From assembly GCA_964477115.1 (NCBI GenBank), contig CAYZCY010000029.1, forward strand, positions 1-21,810: a stretch of 21,810 nucleotides of DNA. The letters are read 5' to 3'. Source of the stretch: RGIG3135 sp964477115 (GTDB lineage Bacteria; Actinomycetota; Coriobacteriia; Coriobacteriales; Eggerthellaceae). Position 1 is the first letter of the stretch, and each line of letters opens with the position of its first letter. This document shows positions 6,675 to 14,335 of the stretch, in pieces. The notes under the pieces were generated by a model. It ran no database searches. It was not told the DNA's origin and saw nothing but the letters and a program-made list of their open reading frames with translations. The position numbers and the translations under genes are program-made.

Positions 6675-8302
6675 TTATCGACGTTGTTTACCAAAGACCA
6701 ACCAAGGCCATGCGGATGTGGCTTCTGCTCGGCAACGTTGAGGCCCGCGCGCTTAAAGTAAAGATGATCGATGTTGGCAAGCCAGATCCAGGTAGATGCA
6801 CCCTGAGGAGCAACGCCCTCGCCGATTGCCGCATCCCATTGCGCCTTATGGTAATGCTCATAGGAATCTTCCACCGAGCTCTGGGCAAGAGCGGCTTCCA
6901 AACGAGCGTCGACCTGGGCGTTTTCATAGCTGGCAAAGTTTCCCCAGCCACTCGAATGGGTAAGCTCGAACAGCTCCACCGGCGTGTTGGAGCCCCAGCC
7001 CCACAGAACGGGCGTGGTGTACTGCTTGGGGTAAATATCATCCCAGCTTGCACCGCGCACCGTCACATCAATGCCAAGAGCAGTCATCTGGTCGGCGAAA
7101 TCCGATGCCAAGGCCTGGCGCACGGAGTCGCCCGCAGAATACAGCAGGTCGAAGGCGGCACGCACTCCATCTTTGACCCTGACGCCATCAGCGGCCAGCT
7201 TCCAGCCACCTTCCTCAAGAATGGATATGGCTGCGTCGAGATCATAGTCCACTTTCATGTCGGGAGAAGACCACGGCATGCCATCGCCTACGCTGTACGC
7301 AGCTGTGCCGTAGCCGTTGAGAACATGCTCTATCATGCGCTCGCGATCGACACCGCTATTCATGGCCTGGCGAATGGCGAGATCGCTTGTTACGTCATTG
7401 CCGACAGCATACGACACGCCGTCTTCCAACTTGTCAGGAGATCCAGCAGGAACACTTGGGAGGGAAATGCCGCGCGAATCGACAGAGGAGCACACCAAAA
7501 GCTCATAATTGTCGTATTGATTGCCTACCAAGGTGGCGGAGGTGTAGGCAACATCCACCTGCTCAGCCCGAACACTTGCAAGCGAGCTGTCTTCCTCCAT
7601 GAAGGCCACCACCACGCGCTCCATAAGCGGCGCTTCGCCGTAATAGAGCGGGTTGGCCTTGAGAATGACCTGCTGCCCCCGGTCCCACTGCTCGAGCATA
7701 TAACGCCCCGAGCCAATGGGATTTGCACCATAGTCCTTGCCGTAGGCGTGGGCGGGAACGATGCCCATAACCGCCAAGGTATAGAGCAGGGCGTTATTGG
7801 GAGTGATCATATGGATCTCAAGCGTGGTGGCATCAAGGGCAATAGCCTCTCTCACCATGGAAAGGTCAGCTTGGGATGAATCGCTGGCAATAATGCCGTT
7901 GATGGTGAAAGCGACGTCTTCGGCCGTGAGATGCACCCCGTCGGTAAACTTGACGTCATCGCGTATGGTGAACACCCAACGCATACCGTTGGGGTCGCAG
8001 TAATAGTCAGTTGCCAGGTCGTTGACAAATCCGAGCTGTGCGTCAGTGGTGATGAGGGTGGATTGAATGAGCGGCTCATGCACATGCTCGCCGCAACCCC
8101 AGGCAACCATGGGATCAAAACCCGCAGCGGGCTCAGACTCGGGATTCATGGAAACGATCACCTGATTAGACGTACCAGGAACGGATTCTGAAGAGGAACC
8201 CCCGCCTGAGGAGCAGGCGCTTATCGCGGGACCGAAAGCAAGAGAGGCAGCTCCAAGACCCGCAAGCTGGGCAAAGGATCTTCTGGTCATCTGCTTGCTC
8301 AT
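6659..8302 (-). CDS. Peptide/nickel-family substrate-binding lipoprotein (Tat-exported)
   Basis: 547 aa, a family 5 extracellular solute-binding protein. A twin-arginine signal (TRRSF, residues 6-10) and the lipobox ISAC with Cys30 predict folded export and membrane anchoring. The mature part has the family features LTAEDVAFTI and NPIGSGRYMLEQW. The C-terminus contains HPHG and ends in a WSWA tail. It is the first gene of a five-gene operon with two permeases and two ATPases. Substrate cannot be read with certainty: the family includes peptide, nickel and metallophore binders. The histidine-rich ATPase partner favours a metal or metal complex. ATG 8302 has only a distant AAAGG upstream; ATG 8290 is an alternative. 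Confidence 0.85.
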   Translation of the reverse strand: MSKQMTRRSFAQLAGLGAASLAFGPAISACSSGGGSSSESVPGTSNQVIVSMNPESEPAAGFDPMVAWGCGEHVHEPLIQSTLITTDAQLGFVNDLATDYYCDPNGMRWVFTIRDDVKFTDGVHLTAEDVAFTINGIIASDSSQADLSMVREAIALDATTLEIHMITPNNALLYTLAVMGIVPAHAYGKDYGANPIGSGRYMLEQWDRGQQVILKANPLYYGEAPLMERVVVAFMEEDSSLASVRAEQVDVAYTSATLVGNQYDNYELLVCSSVDSRGISLPSVPAGSPDKLEDGVSYAVGNDVTSDLAIRQAMNSGVDRERMIEHVLNGYGTAAYSVGDGMPWSSPDMKVDYDLDAAISILEEGGWKLAADGVRVKDGVRAAFDLLYSAGDSVRQALASDFADQMTALGIDVTVRGASWDDIYPKQYTTPVLWGWGSNTPVELFELTHSSGWGNFASYENAQVDARLEAALAQSSVEDSYEHYHKAQWDAAIGEGVAPQGASTWIWLANIDHLYFKRAGLNVAEQKPHPHGLGWSLVNNVDKWSWA

Positions 8303-8326
8303 GCGATATCGTCGCCTTTCTCGGTA

Positions 8327-8353
8327 GTGTTACGCTCTGGGTTTTCGTAACAC
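8327..8353. promoter_or_regulatory. Candidate operator of the metal/peptide importer operon
   Basis: This is a perfect inverted repeat, GTGTTACG-N11-CGTAACAC, 27 bp in all. It lies 25 bp upstream of the binding-protein start and directly downstream of the predicted -10 box, so a dimeric repressor bound here would cover the transcription start. It does not match the known NikR site (GTATGA-N16-TCATAC). The regulator is unknown and not encoded nearby. Confidence 0.5.
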
Positions 8354-8362
8354 ATACTAGCA
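8354..8362 (-). promoter_or_regulatory. Extended -10 promoter of the importer operon
   Basis: On the minus strand the sequence reads TGCTAGTAT, an extended -10 (TG-N-TAGTAT). No strong -35 is visible upstream. The predicted start near 8347 falls within the 27-bp palindrome. Confidence 0.45.
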
Positions 8363-8384
8363 GACCAGCCTGAGCCATCGCGGC

Positions 8385-8418
8385 AGAAAACACGAAAGGC
8401 CGCGCGAGGCAGCCTTTC
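8385..8418 (-). terminator. Intrinsic terminator after the purine permease gene
   Basis: Minus-strand RNA forms a 10-bp stem, GAAAGGCTGC with GCGGCCTTTC (one G-U pair) and loop CTCGC, at 8394-8418. It is followed by GTGTTTTC. It lies 22 bp past the permease stop and ends the operon that starts near 13260. Confidence 0.75.
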
Positions 8419-8440
8419 GGTCAAATCGAGAAATAGGCTC

Positions 8441-9751
8441 TTAAGCGAAGATAAACATGATGAGGAAGGCGACAGCCGCAACCCACATGAGCGGTTTGAT
8501 CTCCTTGATCTTGCCAAGACCAATCATGAGCAGCACATGGGAGATGAAGCCAAAGCCGATGCCGTTGGTAATGGAGTAGGTCATCGGAATGCCGACGATG
8601 ATGAGGAAGGCCGGGAAAGCGATCTCGGGGGACTTCCAATCGATCTCTCCGACGTCGGTCATCATAAGGTAGCCAACGACCACGAGAGCACCGCAAGTTG
8701 CCGCACTCGAAACCATGCCGACGATGGGGGCCATGAAGGCGCAGGCGAAGAACAGGATGCCGGCAACGATGCTCGAAAGACCCGTACGGGCACCTTCGGC
8801 TGCACCGGAGGTAGACTCAACGAAGCTGGTGATGGAGCTTGCGCCGAAGAAGCCGCCAACCGCAGCCGCTGCGGAGTCAATGGCCAGAATGGGCTGGATG
8901 TCCTCGACGTTGCCCTCTTCGTCAACAAACTCACCCTGCTGAGCAACGGCGACAACCGTTCCCATGGTGTCGAAGAAGTCGCTCATAAGGAGGCTGAACA
9001 CGAAGAGCAGCAAAGCCGGCTGCAGGAACACCTGAACAACGGCCATTGCACCGTCAACCTGCTGGAAGGGGGCGGCGAAGGTTTCGAAGTTCAAGCCAAA
9101 GGACCACTCCGTCGGAAGAACGGTAACGCCAACGGGAATACCCACGATGGTGGCGACGACGATGGAAATCAGCAGGGCGCCGCGAATCTTCATGACGTAG
9201 AGAACAATGGCGACGACCATGGACAAAAGCGCAATGAGGCAAGAAGGATCAGAAAGATTGCCAAGAGCGATAAGCGTGGAGTCATCGGAAATGATAAGAC
9301 CTGCGCCCTTGAGGCCAATGAAGGCGATGAACACGCCGATGCCGATGCCGATAGCCTGGCGAATGCCAACAGGGATGGCATCCATGACGGCCTTGCGCAG
9401 GCCGCACAAAACCAGCAGGAGGATGACAATACCTTCAACGAAGACTACGGCCATAGCAACACGCCAGTCAACGCCAAGACCGCCGCACATGCCAAAGGCG
9501 ACGATGGCATTGATACCCATGCCGGAAGCAAGCGCGATGGGACGGTTAGCGATAAGGCCCATGGCAATGGTCATGACCGCAGCGCCAAGGCAAGTTGCCG
9601 TGAGCGCGGCGTCAAAAGGAATGCCCGCCGCGACAAGAATGGACGGGTTGACGGCCACGATGTAAGCCATGGCCAAGAAGGTGGTCAAACCGCCGAGAAC
9701 TTCGGTTCCAACCGTAGATCCTCGCTGCTTGATCTTGAAGAACTGCTCCAT
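8441..9751 (-). CDS. NCS2-family purine permease (AzgA-like)
   Basis: 436 aa with about 12-14 hydrophobic segments, the length and composition of AzgA-type hypoxanthine/guanine/adenine permeases. Recognisable family segments are EVLGGLTTFLAMAYIVAVNPSI near the N-terminus, SGMGINAIVAF around residue 75, and SDFFDTMGT near 270. STSGAAEGARTGLSSI, near 325, is the AzgA-type signature. It imports purine bases with protons across the inner membrane. It starts 39 bp after the amino-acid transporter ATPase gene with no terminator between, so it is probably co-transcribed with it. GAAAGGGG about 12 bases upstream is a distant ribosome site. Confidence 0.9.
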   Translation of the reverse strand: MEQFFKIKQRGSTVGTEVLGGLTTFLAMAYIVAVNPSILVAAGIPFDAALTATCLGAAVMTIAMGLIANRPIALASGMGINAIVAFGMCGGLGVDWRVAMAVVFVEGIVILLLVLCGLRKAVMDAIPVGIRQAIGIGIGVFIAFIGLKGAGLIISDDSTLIALGNLSDPSCLIALLSMVVAIVLYVMKIRGALLISIVVATIVGIPVGVTVLPTEWSFGLNFETFAAPFQQVDGAMAVVQVFLQPALLLFVFSLLMSDFFDTMGTVVAVAQQGEFVDEEGNVEDIQPILAIDSAAAAVGGFFGASSITSFVESTSGAAEGARTGLSSIVAGILFFACAFMAPIVGMVSSAATCGALVVVGYLMMTDVGEIDWKSPEIAFPAFLIIVGIPMTYSITNGIGFGFISHVLLMIGLGKIKEIKPLMWVAAVAFLIMFIFA

Positions 9752-9790
9752 TTTGCTTAAATCCCCTTTCTCAGTTGATTCCCCCGCTCC

Positions 9791-10537
9791 TTAGTGGTGC
9801 GAAATGGAATCCAAGAATTCCCTGGCCCTGTCGGTCTTCGGGTTCTCGAAGAACTCCTCGGGAGTCCCCTCCTCCACGATCTTACCTTCAGACATAAACA
9901 GAACGCGATCGGCAACGCGACGCGCAAAGCCCATCTCATGGGTGACGACCATCATGGTCATGCCCTCGCTGGCGAGGTTGACCATGACATCGAGCACTTC
10001 GTTGATCATCTCGGGATCAAGCGCGCTCGTAGGTTCGTCGAAAAGCATAACTTCGGGGTCCATGGCAAGCGAACGGGCTATAGCCACGCGCTGCTGCTGA
10101 CCGCCGGAAAGCTGTGCGGGCACTTTCTTCGCCTGATCCTTGACGCCAACGCGCTCAAGCAGCTCATAAGCCCGCGCCTCGGCCTCCTGCTTCTTCACGC
10201 CAAGCACCTGCGTGGGGCCCATAGTGACGTTGTCGAGCACTGTCTTGTGGGCGAAGAGATTGAAGGATTGGAATACCATGCCAACCTTGGAGCGAATGGC
10301 AGCAAGAGCCTTGCCCTCCTCAGGCAAAAGCTCCCCGTGAATGTAGATCTCACCGGAATCGATGGTTTCGAGGCGATTGACCGTGCGACACAGCGTAGAC
10401 TTGCCCGAGCCGGAGGGACCGATGACCACTACGACCTCGCCCTTGTTTACAGTCAGGTTGATGTCCTTGAGGACATGGAGCTGACCGAAGTGCTTGTCAA
10501 CGTGACGAAACTCGATAACGGCGCTTGTTTCAGACAT
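9791..10537 (-). CDS. Polar amino acid ABC importer ATPase (GlnQ/GluA type)
   Basis: 248 aa, typical for the family. Walker A is GPSGSGKST (40-48), the Q-loop is Gln90 in GMVFQSFNLF, the signature LSGGQQQR is at 143-150 and Walker B is VMLFDEP (163-169). H-loop His and THEMGFARRVADRV are the standard end of this subgroup. ATG 10537 follows GAGGAGAG at good spacing. It energises the two permeases encoded directly upstream. Sequence alone does not separate glutamate, glutamine and related substrates. Confidence 0.93.
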   Translation of the reverse strand: MSETSAVIEFRHVDKHFGQLHVLKDINLTVNKGEVVVVIGPSGSGKSTLCRTVNRLETIDSGEIYIHGELLPEEGKALAAIRSKVGMVFQSFNLFAHKTVLDNVTMGPTQVLGVKKQEAEARAYELLERVGVKDQAKKVPAQLSGGQQQRVAIARSLAMDPEVMLFDEPTSALDPEMINEVLDVMVNLASEGMTMMVVTHEMGFARRVADRVLFMSEGKIVEEGTPEEFFENPKTDRAREFLDSISHH

Positions 10538-10570
10538 CTATTCTCTCCTCGCGTTCAGGCGCTTGCGCCC

Positions 10571-11401
10571 TTACGGCTTGATCAGCTTCACGCCGGTTCT
10601 GTCGGCGATGGCAACGGAAGCCTTGTTAATCAGATAGTTCAACACGATATAGACCACGGCAACCACCAGATACACCGATACGAGCGCATCGTAGTTGGCA
10701 ATGAGCACGCGGCCGTTCTGAAGCAGGTCGGGGTAGCTGACAACGTAGGCCAGGGTGGTGTCCTTCACCACAATGACCAGCTGGGAAATGAGCGTGGGAA
10801 CCACGAAGCGAATAGCCTGGGGCAGCTGGATGAGCAGCATGGTCTTGGTCTTGCTCATGCCAAGCGACTTTGCCGCCTCAACCTGACCCGCGGGAACGGC
10901 GTTGACGCCCGCGCGGAACACCTCGGCGCACGCGCCCGCAGCCGACATAGCGGCCGGCAGGGTGATCATCCAAAACGAGGGCATCTTCACGTCAATGGTG
11001 GGCATGACAATGAAGAAGAAGTACACGAAAAGCAGGCTCGGGACGCCGCGGAAGAATTCCGTAATGGCACGAGCAACCCAGCGCACGGGAGCGATCTTGC
11101 TCAGGCGACCCCACATGAGCACCAAGCCGCCAATCAACGCCAAAACGCCGGCCACCAACGCAGCCTTGATGGTGCCGACAAAGCCAGTGCCCAGGAACTT
11201 CCAGGTAGACAAACGTCCGAAGAACTCCCAGTACTTGGGATCAAGCTGACCGGTGATGTAGAACTGCCTCACAATGAAGGCGCAGCCGATAAGCACGACG
11301 ATCGCAGCGATGATCGTAGAGGCAATGATGAGCTTTTGTGTTTTGGGACCCGGCTCTTCGTACAGAGCATCGCGAATGGGCTTAGCTGCAGATGCACTCA
11401 T
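10571..11401 (-). CDS. Polar amino acid ABC importer permease (GluD type)
   Basis: 276 aa. It has an N-terminal cytoplasmic tail with conserved DALYEEPGPKT-like sequence, a membrane helix at about 25-45, a periplasmic stretch, then the HisM/GlnP-type permease core. The EAA loop reads QVEAAKSLGMSKTKTMLLIQLPQAIRFVVP. The N-terminal tail and extra helix are characteristic of actinobacterial glutamate transporter subunit GluD. Its start overlaps the stop of the companion permease by four bases (ATGA), showing tight translational coupling. Confidence 0.9.
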   Translation of the reverse strand: MSASAAKPIRDALYEEPGPKTQKLIIASTIIAAIVVLIGCAFIVRQFYITGQLDPKYWEFFGRLSTWKFLGTGFVGTIKAALVAGVLALIGGLVLMWGRLSKIAPVRWVARAITEFFRGVPSLLFVYFFFIVMPTIDVKMPSFWMITLPAAMSAAGACAEVFRAGVNAVPAGQVEAAKSLGMSKTKTMLLIQLPQAIRFVVPTLISQLVIVVKDTTLAYVVSYPDLLQNGRVLIANYDALVSVYLVVAVVYIVLNYLINKASVAIADRTGVKLIKP

Positions 11402-12057
11402 CGAAGAATCCTCACTCGCTTGTCAAGCTTGTTGCCGACAAAGCCGATGAGCAGCGACGTGCACAGATAGGTTGCGGCGGGAACGATGAATGCGAGAACG
11501 CCATAGGGATCGCGCGTGTTGATGTAGGAAACGATGCCCGTCAGCTCAGGCGGATTCATGGGCACCTGGGACGCAATAGCCGTAGTGAGCATGGTTGCAA
11601 TGAGCAGATTGGTCATCGGCGGAATAACAGAGCGCAGAGCCTGCGGAATGACCACCAAGCGCATCATCTGCGAGAAGGTAAGGCCGAGAGATCGAGCCGC
11701 TTCGATCTGACCTATGCCGACCGTGTTGATTCCGCTCATGAAGTTCTCAGATGCGAAGGCAGAGCAGATGAGAATGGCGCTCACGAGAACGCACTGGATA
11801 TAGGGAAGAACCAAACCAAGGTGCGGCAGCGAATAGGTGACCAGGATGAGCATCGAAATGCCCGGAATGTTACGGAACACCTGCACGTAGAAATCACCCA
11901 CCACGCGGAAGGGCTTGATGGGGCACACGCGCATGACGGTAACGATCAGGCCAAGGACCATAGCACCGAGGAAGGAGACCGCAGTCATCCACCACGTCGA
12001 AAGCGCGGCTTGGAGATACATATCTCCATATGTGGACAAAAGGGTCGACAAATTCAC
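11398..12057 (-). CDS. Polar amino acid ABC importer permease (GluC type)
   Basis: About 219 aa with five hydrophobic segments. The HisM/GlnP-type EAA loop is QIEAARSLGLTFSQMMRLVVIPQALRS, and FRNIPGISMLILV is the usual conserved stretch before it. The frame extends to a TTG at 12081, but AAGGAG lies inside that extension. I therefore prefer GTG 12057, about 11 bases after the site. It pairs with the GluD-like permease. A strong hairpin in the 170-bp gap upstream separates it from the binding-protein gene, so it may be expressed at a lower level than the binding protein. Confidence 0.88.
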   Translation of the reverse strand: MNLSTLLSTYGDMYLQAALSTWWMTAVSFLGAMVLGLIVTVMRVCPIKPFRVVGDFYVQVFRNIPGISMLILVTYSLPHLGLVLPYIQCVLVSAILICSAFASENFMSGINTVGIGQIEAARSLGLTFSQMMRLVVIPQALRSVIPPMTNLLIATMLTTAIASQVPMNPPELTGIVSYINTRDPYGVLAFIVPAATYLCTSLLIGFVGNKLDKRVRILR

Positions 12058-12121
12058 GGCGAAACAAACTCCTTGATGCAAACAGGCCCTGAAAAAGCAA
12101 TGTACACCTTACTACAAGAAA

Positions 12122-12153
12122 CACCGACCGAACCCGTTAAGATTCGATCGGTG
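12122..12153 (-). terminator. Strong intercistronic hairpin inside the amino acid importer operon
   Basis: Minus-strand RNA forms a 13-bp stem (CACCGATCGAATC with GGTTCGGTCGGTG, two G-U pairs) and a 6-base loop, followed by TTTCTTG. It lies about 75 bp after the binding-protein stop and before the first permease. The short U-run suggests partial termination or 3'-end stabilisation. Either would give more binding protein than membrane subunits, a known pattern for ABC operons. Confidence 0.65.
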
Positions 12154-12227
12154 CTCTATTTGGAGCCTATGAGAGGCTTGGGCGGATCCGAGGCCTGCTC
12201 AGATCCTATGCCACTAGCAAAGCGTGA

Positions 12228-13223
12228 CTATTCCTCAAGGAAGGACAGATCGCCGACAGCCGGAGCCTCGGGTGCGGTCTCAACGCCGGTGCGGTCACCG
12301 AGAGAGATGAGCCAGAGCTTCTCCCAAGTGCCGTCCTCTTCGATCTTCTTCAGGAAGTCGTTGATGAACTCAACAGCATCAGAATCCAGCGGAACACCGA
12401 TGCCGTAGGGGTCAACCGGACCAAACTGGTCGCCAGCAAGGCGATACTTGCCCGGGTTCTTGGTCATGGCACCAAGCTGCATGGTAGCGTCGATGACGTA
12501 TGCGTCAACACGGCCCTGCTCGAGAGCGGCACGAGCCTCTTCGTCAGTTGCGAACGCCTGCTGAATGGCCTCGGGAGCGTACTCTTCGACGATCTCAGGG
12601 CCGGTGGAGCCGGACTGAACGGCAACGTTCTTGCCCGCAAGGTCCTCAACGCTGTTGATGTCAGTGTTGTCAGCCATCACGAGGATTGCCTGCTGGGAGG
12701 TGTAGTAGGGACCTGCGAAGGAGATGAGCTCGCAGCGAGAGGGGGTGATGGAGTAGGTTGCGAAGACTGCGTCAACCTGATCGTTCTGAAGAACGGACTC
12801 ACGCGTGTCAGAGGTAACCTGAGTGAGCTCATAGGCGTTCGGGTCGCCGAGGATGTAGTTGGTAAGGAGCTGAGCCAGACCAGCGTCGAAGCCGCGGGTA
12901 TGACCGTCGACTTCGTTCAGAAGGCTGAACAGGGTGGAGGTCTGAACGCCGCCAATACGCAGGGTGCCGGCTTCCTTAACAGCCGTTGCCCACTCACTCG
13001 AAGCGATGGTTGCTTCATCGGCAACCGGGCCAGCGGCGACAAGAGCGTCAAACTCGGTCGCATTGAGCTCGACTACGGTTTCCTCGGTAGCAGAGGAGTC
13101 AGCAGATTCATCGGTTGCCTCGTCGGAGGAGCAGCCAACGAACATAAACAGTGCCAGCATGAGGGAGATAAGCAGTGCGAGAAGCGCGCTACGTCCCATA
13201 GCCGACGATTTGATCGATGCCAT
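12228..13223 (-). CDS. Amino acid-binding lipoprotein of ABC importer (GluB type)
   Basis: 331 aa, a family 3 extracellular solute-binding protein. The signal peptide (basic start, hydrophobic LLALLISLMLALFMF) ends in the lipobox FVGC with Cys31. A Ser/Glu/Asp-rich linker runs to about residue 50. The core follows with GTLRIGGVQ, the family segment RGFDAGLAQLL, then VDAVFATYSITPSR and the phosphate-free ligand-binding lobe signature GKNVAVQSGSTG. It delivers a polar amino acid, probably glutamate or glutamine, to the two permeases downstream. ATG 13223 is preceded by AGGAAAGGA. It is the first gene of the five-gene operon. Confidence 0.9.
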   Translation of the reverse strand: MASIKSSAMGRSALLALLISLMLALFMFVGCSSDEATDESADSSATEETVVELNATEFDALVAAGPVADEATIASSEWATAVKEAGTLRIGGVQTSTLFSLLNEVDGHTRGFDAGLAQLLTNYILGDPNAYELTQVTSDTRESVLQNDQVDAVFATYSITPSRCELISFAGPYYTSQQAILVMADNTDINSVEDLAGKNVAVQSGSTGPEIVEEYAPEAIQQAFATDEEARAALEQGRVDAYVIDATMQLGAMTKNPGKYRLAGDQFGPVDPYGIGVPLDSDAVEFINDFLKKIEEDGTWEKLWLISLGDRTGVETAPEAPAVGDLSFLEE

Positions 13224-13259
13224 AGGGTTTCCTTTCCTGTAGCCTTATACCTGAGGCAA

Positions 13260-13268
13260 ATAATAGCA
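13260..13268 (-). promoter_or_regulatory. Extended -10 promoter of the amino acid importer operon
   Basis: The minus strand reads TGCTATTAT about 37 bp upstream of the binding-protein start. A TTGCAC lies only 13 bp further upstream, too close for a standard -35, so this looks like an extended -10 promoter. TGCAAC occurs twice on the plus strand, at 13280-13285 and 13297-13302, and could be a regulator site. Confidence 0.5.
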
Positions 13269-13382
13269 TTACGCGCAAGTGCAACTGTTACATCTTTGCA
13301 ACGATGGCCAAAAGCGCGGGTCACAGGCGATTTATTCAGTGAGACCAGCATACATTTCGAAAAGTCGAAAAGATGCACCGCT

Positions 13383-13473
13383 TTGAACGTTTAGCTCGCT
13401 TTGTATAAAACTGCTGCCCGGCATGTTAAGTGCTCGTCAAATCGTCAGAGCAATCGAGCGCAAATGCTATACT
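13383..13473 (+). promoter_or_regulatory. Two candidate promoters for the C39-like gene
   Basis: The first has TTGAAC at 13383-13388 and TATAAA at 13404-13409 with a 15-bp spacer. The second is the extended -10 TGCTATACT at 13465-13473, with no clear -35. The second matches the GCTAT-type box seen at other genes here and lies 37 bp before the start codon. The rest of 13224-13509 is intergenic between divergent genes and shows no coding sequence. Confidence 0.45.
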
Positions 13474-13509
13474 TGCCGAAATCAGCCGATCGTCACCGAG
13501 GAGTACCAC

Positions 13510-14136
13510 ATGGTTGAGCGCCCCTTCAAGCCTTTCGAGCGCGCCGAGGATGTCTTCTACTCTCAGAAAGATCCCCTTTGGCGCGAACACCCCTACTGGG
13601 AAAGCAACATCGGCGAAATGGGCTGCGGCCTCTGCTCCTTTACCATGGCGATCGATATCCTCACCGGCGCGCGCCTCAACCCCGTTGAGGTCTACGACAT
13701 CCGCGAAAACTGGGGTCTGCCCCAGAAGGTCGAAGGCCAGGGCGACATCTGCGCATGTGACGCTCACGAAGAGTTCAACCCCTTCTTCCGCGACAGTTTC
13801 GGCGTTCAGACCGAGTTCATGGAGGACAAGAGCCTGGAGAACTTCGTGAAGGTGCTCGAAGGAGGCGATGCCGTCATCTGGTTCAGCTCGCGCAACTGGG
13901 GCGAACCGTGGATTTGGGCTGATGGCTCGAAGTGCGAGGACCAGTACACCGAGGGGCATCTCATTTGCGCATGGAAGCACGAAGACGGACTGTTCTACAT
14001 CAAGGACCCCAACGGTTCGAGGGAACTTGGCAACAACGTCACCTACAACCATGAACAGTTCGAAAGACTTCTGGTGGGCTTGCTTGACAACCGCTACATC
14101 ATTCGCCCCTGGGCTCTCTCAAACTTTTCAAATTAG
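13510..14136 (+). CDS. C39-like papain-fold cysteine protease-type protein, cytosolic
   Basis: 208 aa. YSQKDPLW (17-24) supplies the oxyanion-type Gln19. GEMGCGLCSFTMAIDILTG places the catalytic-type Cys39 in the same setting as the GCGPTSLAM motif of Peptidase_C39_2 proteins. EGHLICAWKHEDGLFYIKDP gives His150 and Asp166. The full set suggests an active peptidase or amidase-like fold, but the substrate is unknown. There is no signal peptide and no membrane segment, unlike most members of the family, which act outside the cell or on exported bacteriocins. Extra cysteines at 42, 81, 83, 142 and 153 are notable. ATG 13510 follows GAGGAG at 6 bases. No terminator separates it from tRNA-Asn, so read-through into the tRNA is likely. 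Confidence 0.7.
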   Translation: MVERPFKPFERAEDVFYSQKDPLWREHPYWESNIGEMGCGLCSFTMAIDILTGARLNPVEVYDIRENWGLPQKVEGQGDICACDAHEEFNPFFRDSFGVQTEFMEDKSLENFVKVLEGGDAVIWFSSRNWGEPWIWADGSKCEDQYTEGHLICAWKHEDGLFYIKDPNGSRELGNNVTYNHEQFERLLVGLLDNRYIIRPWALSNFSN

Positions 14137-14140
14137 GGTA

Positions 14141-14168
14141 TTGCAAGGCCCAGACGATTCGCTATAAT
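14141..14168 (+). promoter_or_regulatory. Promoter of tRNA-Asn
   Basis: TTGCAA (14141-14146) and a perfect TATAAT (14163-14168) are separated by 16 bp. This is the best sigma-A-type promoter in the window. It starts 4 bp after the stop codon of the C39-like gene. Confidence 0.85.
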
Positions 14169-14180
14169 ACTTACTTGCGC

Positions 14181-14199
14181 GTTAGGGCAGCTCCCTAAC
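14181..14199 (+). other. Leader hairpin in the tRNA-Asn precursor
   Basis: GTTAGGG-CAGCT-CCCTAAC forms a perfect 7-bp stem with a 5-base loop. It ends 9 bases before the mature tRNA 5' end. It would sit in the 5' leader cut off by RNase P and may help processing or prevent misfolding. Confidence 0.6.
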
Positions 14200-14208
14200 A
14201 GGCTCCAT

Positions 14209-14283
14209 TCCTCGGTAGCTCAACGGCAGAGCATCCGGCTGTTAACCGGAGGGTTGTAGGTTCGAATCCTACCCGGGGAGCCA
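14209..14283 (+). tRNA. tRNA-Asn (anticodon GTT), CCA encoded
   Basis: A full cloverleaf is readable. The acceptor TCCTCGG pairs with CCGGGGA (one G-U), and the D-arm is GCTC/GAGC. The anticodon stem is TCCGG/CCGGA with loop CTGTTAA, giving anticodon GTT. The T-arm is GTAGG-TTCGAAT-CCTAC. Discriminator G is at 14280 and CCA at 14281-14283 is encoded. The gene has its own promoter and intrinsic terminator. Its 3' end is part of a 60-bp direct repeat. Confidence 0.97.
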
Positions 14284-14325
14284 GATTTCTCCCAAGCCAG
14301 GTAATCCACCTGGCTTGTTTTATTT
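14266..14325 (+). repeat. Direct repeat copy 1: tRNA 3' end plus terminator
   Basis: 60 bp that recur without mismatch at 14461-14520, 195 bp downstream. The repeat begins in the T-loop of tRNA-Asn and runs through the acceptor strand, CCA and terminator into the U-tract. A repeat of a tRNA 3' end is the usual footprint of tyrosine-integrase insertion, but tandem duplication is also possible. Confidence 0.95.
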
Positions 14326-14326
14326 T
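14294..14326 (+). terminator. Intrinsic terminator of tRNA-Asn
   Basis: AAGCCAGGT-AATCC-ACCTGGCTT is a perfect 9-bp stem with a 5-base loop, followed by GTTTTATTTT. It lies 10 bp after the CCA end. Confidence 0.93.
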
Positions 14327-14335
14327 CGGCATCAA

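Noticed and set aside
9794..11470. 558-codon plus-strand frame opposite the amino acid transporter genes
   Set aside because: His/Asn/Gly-rich nonsense composition typical of an antisense frame; crosses three well-supported genes.
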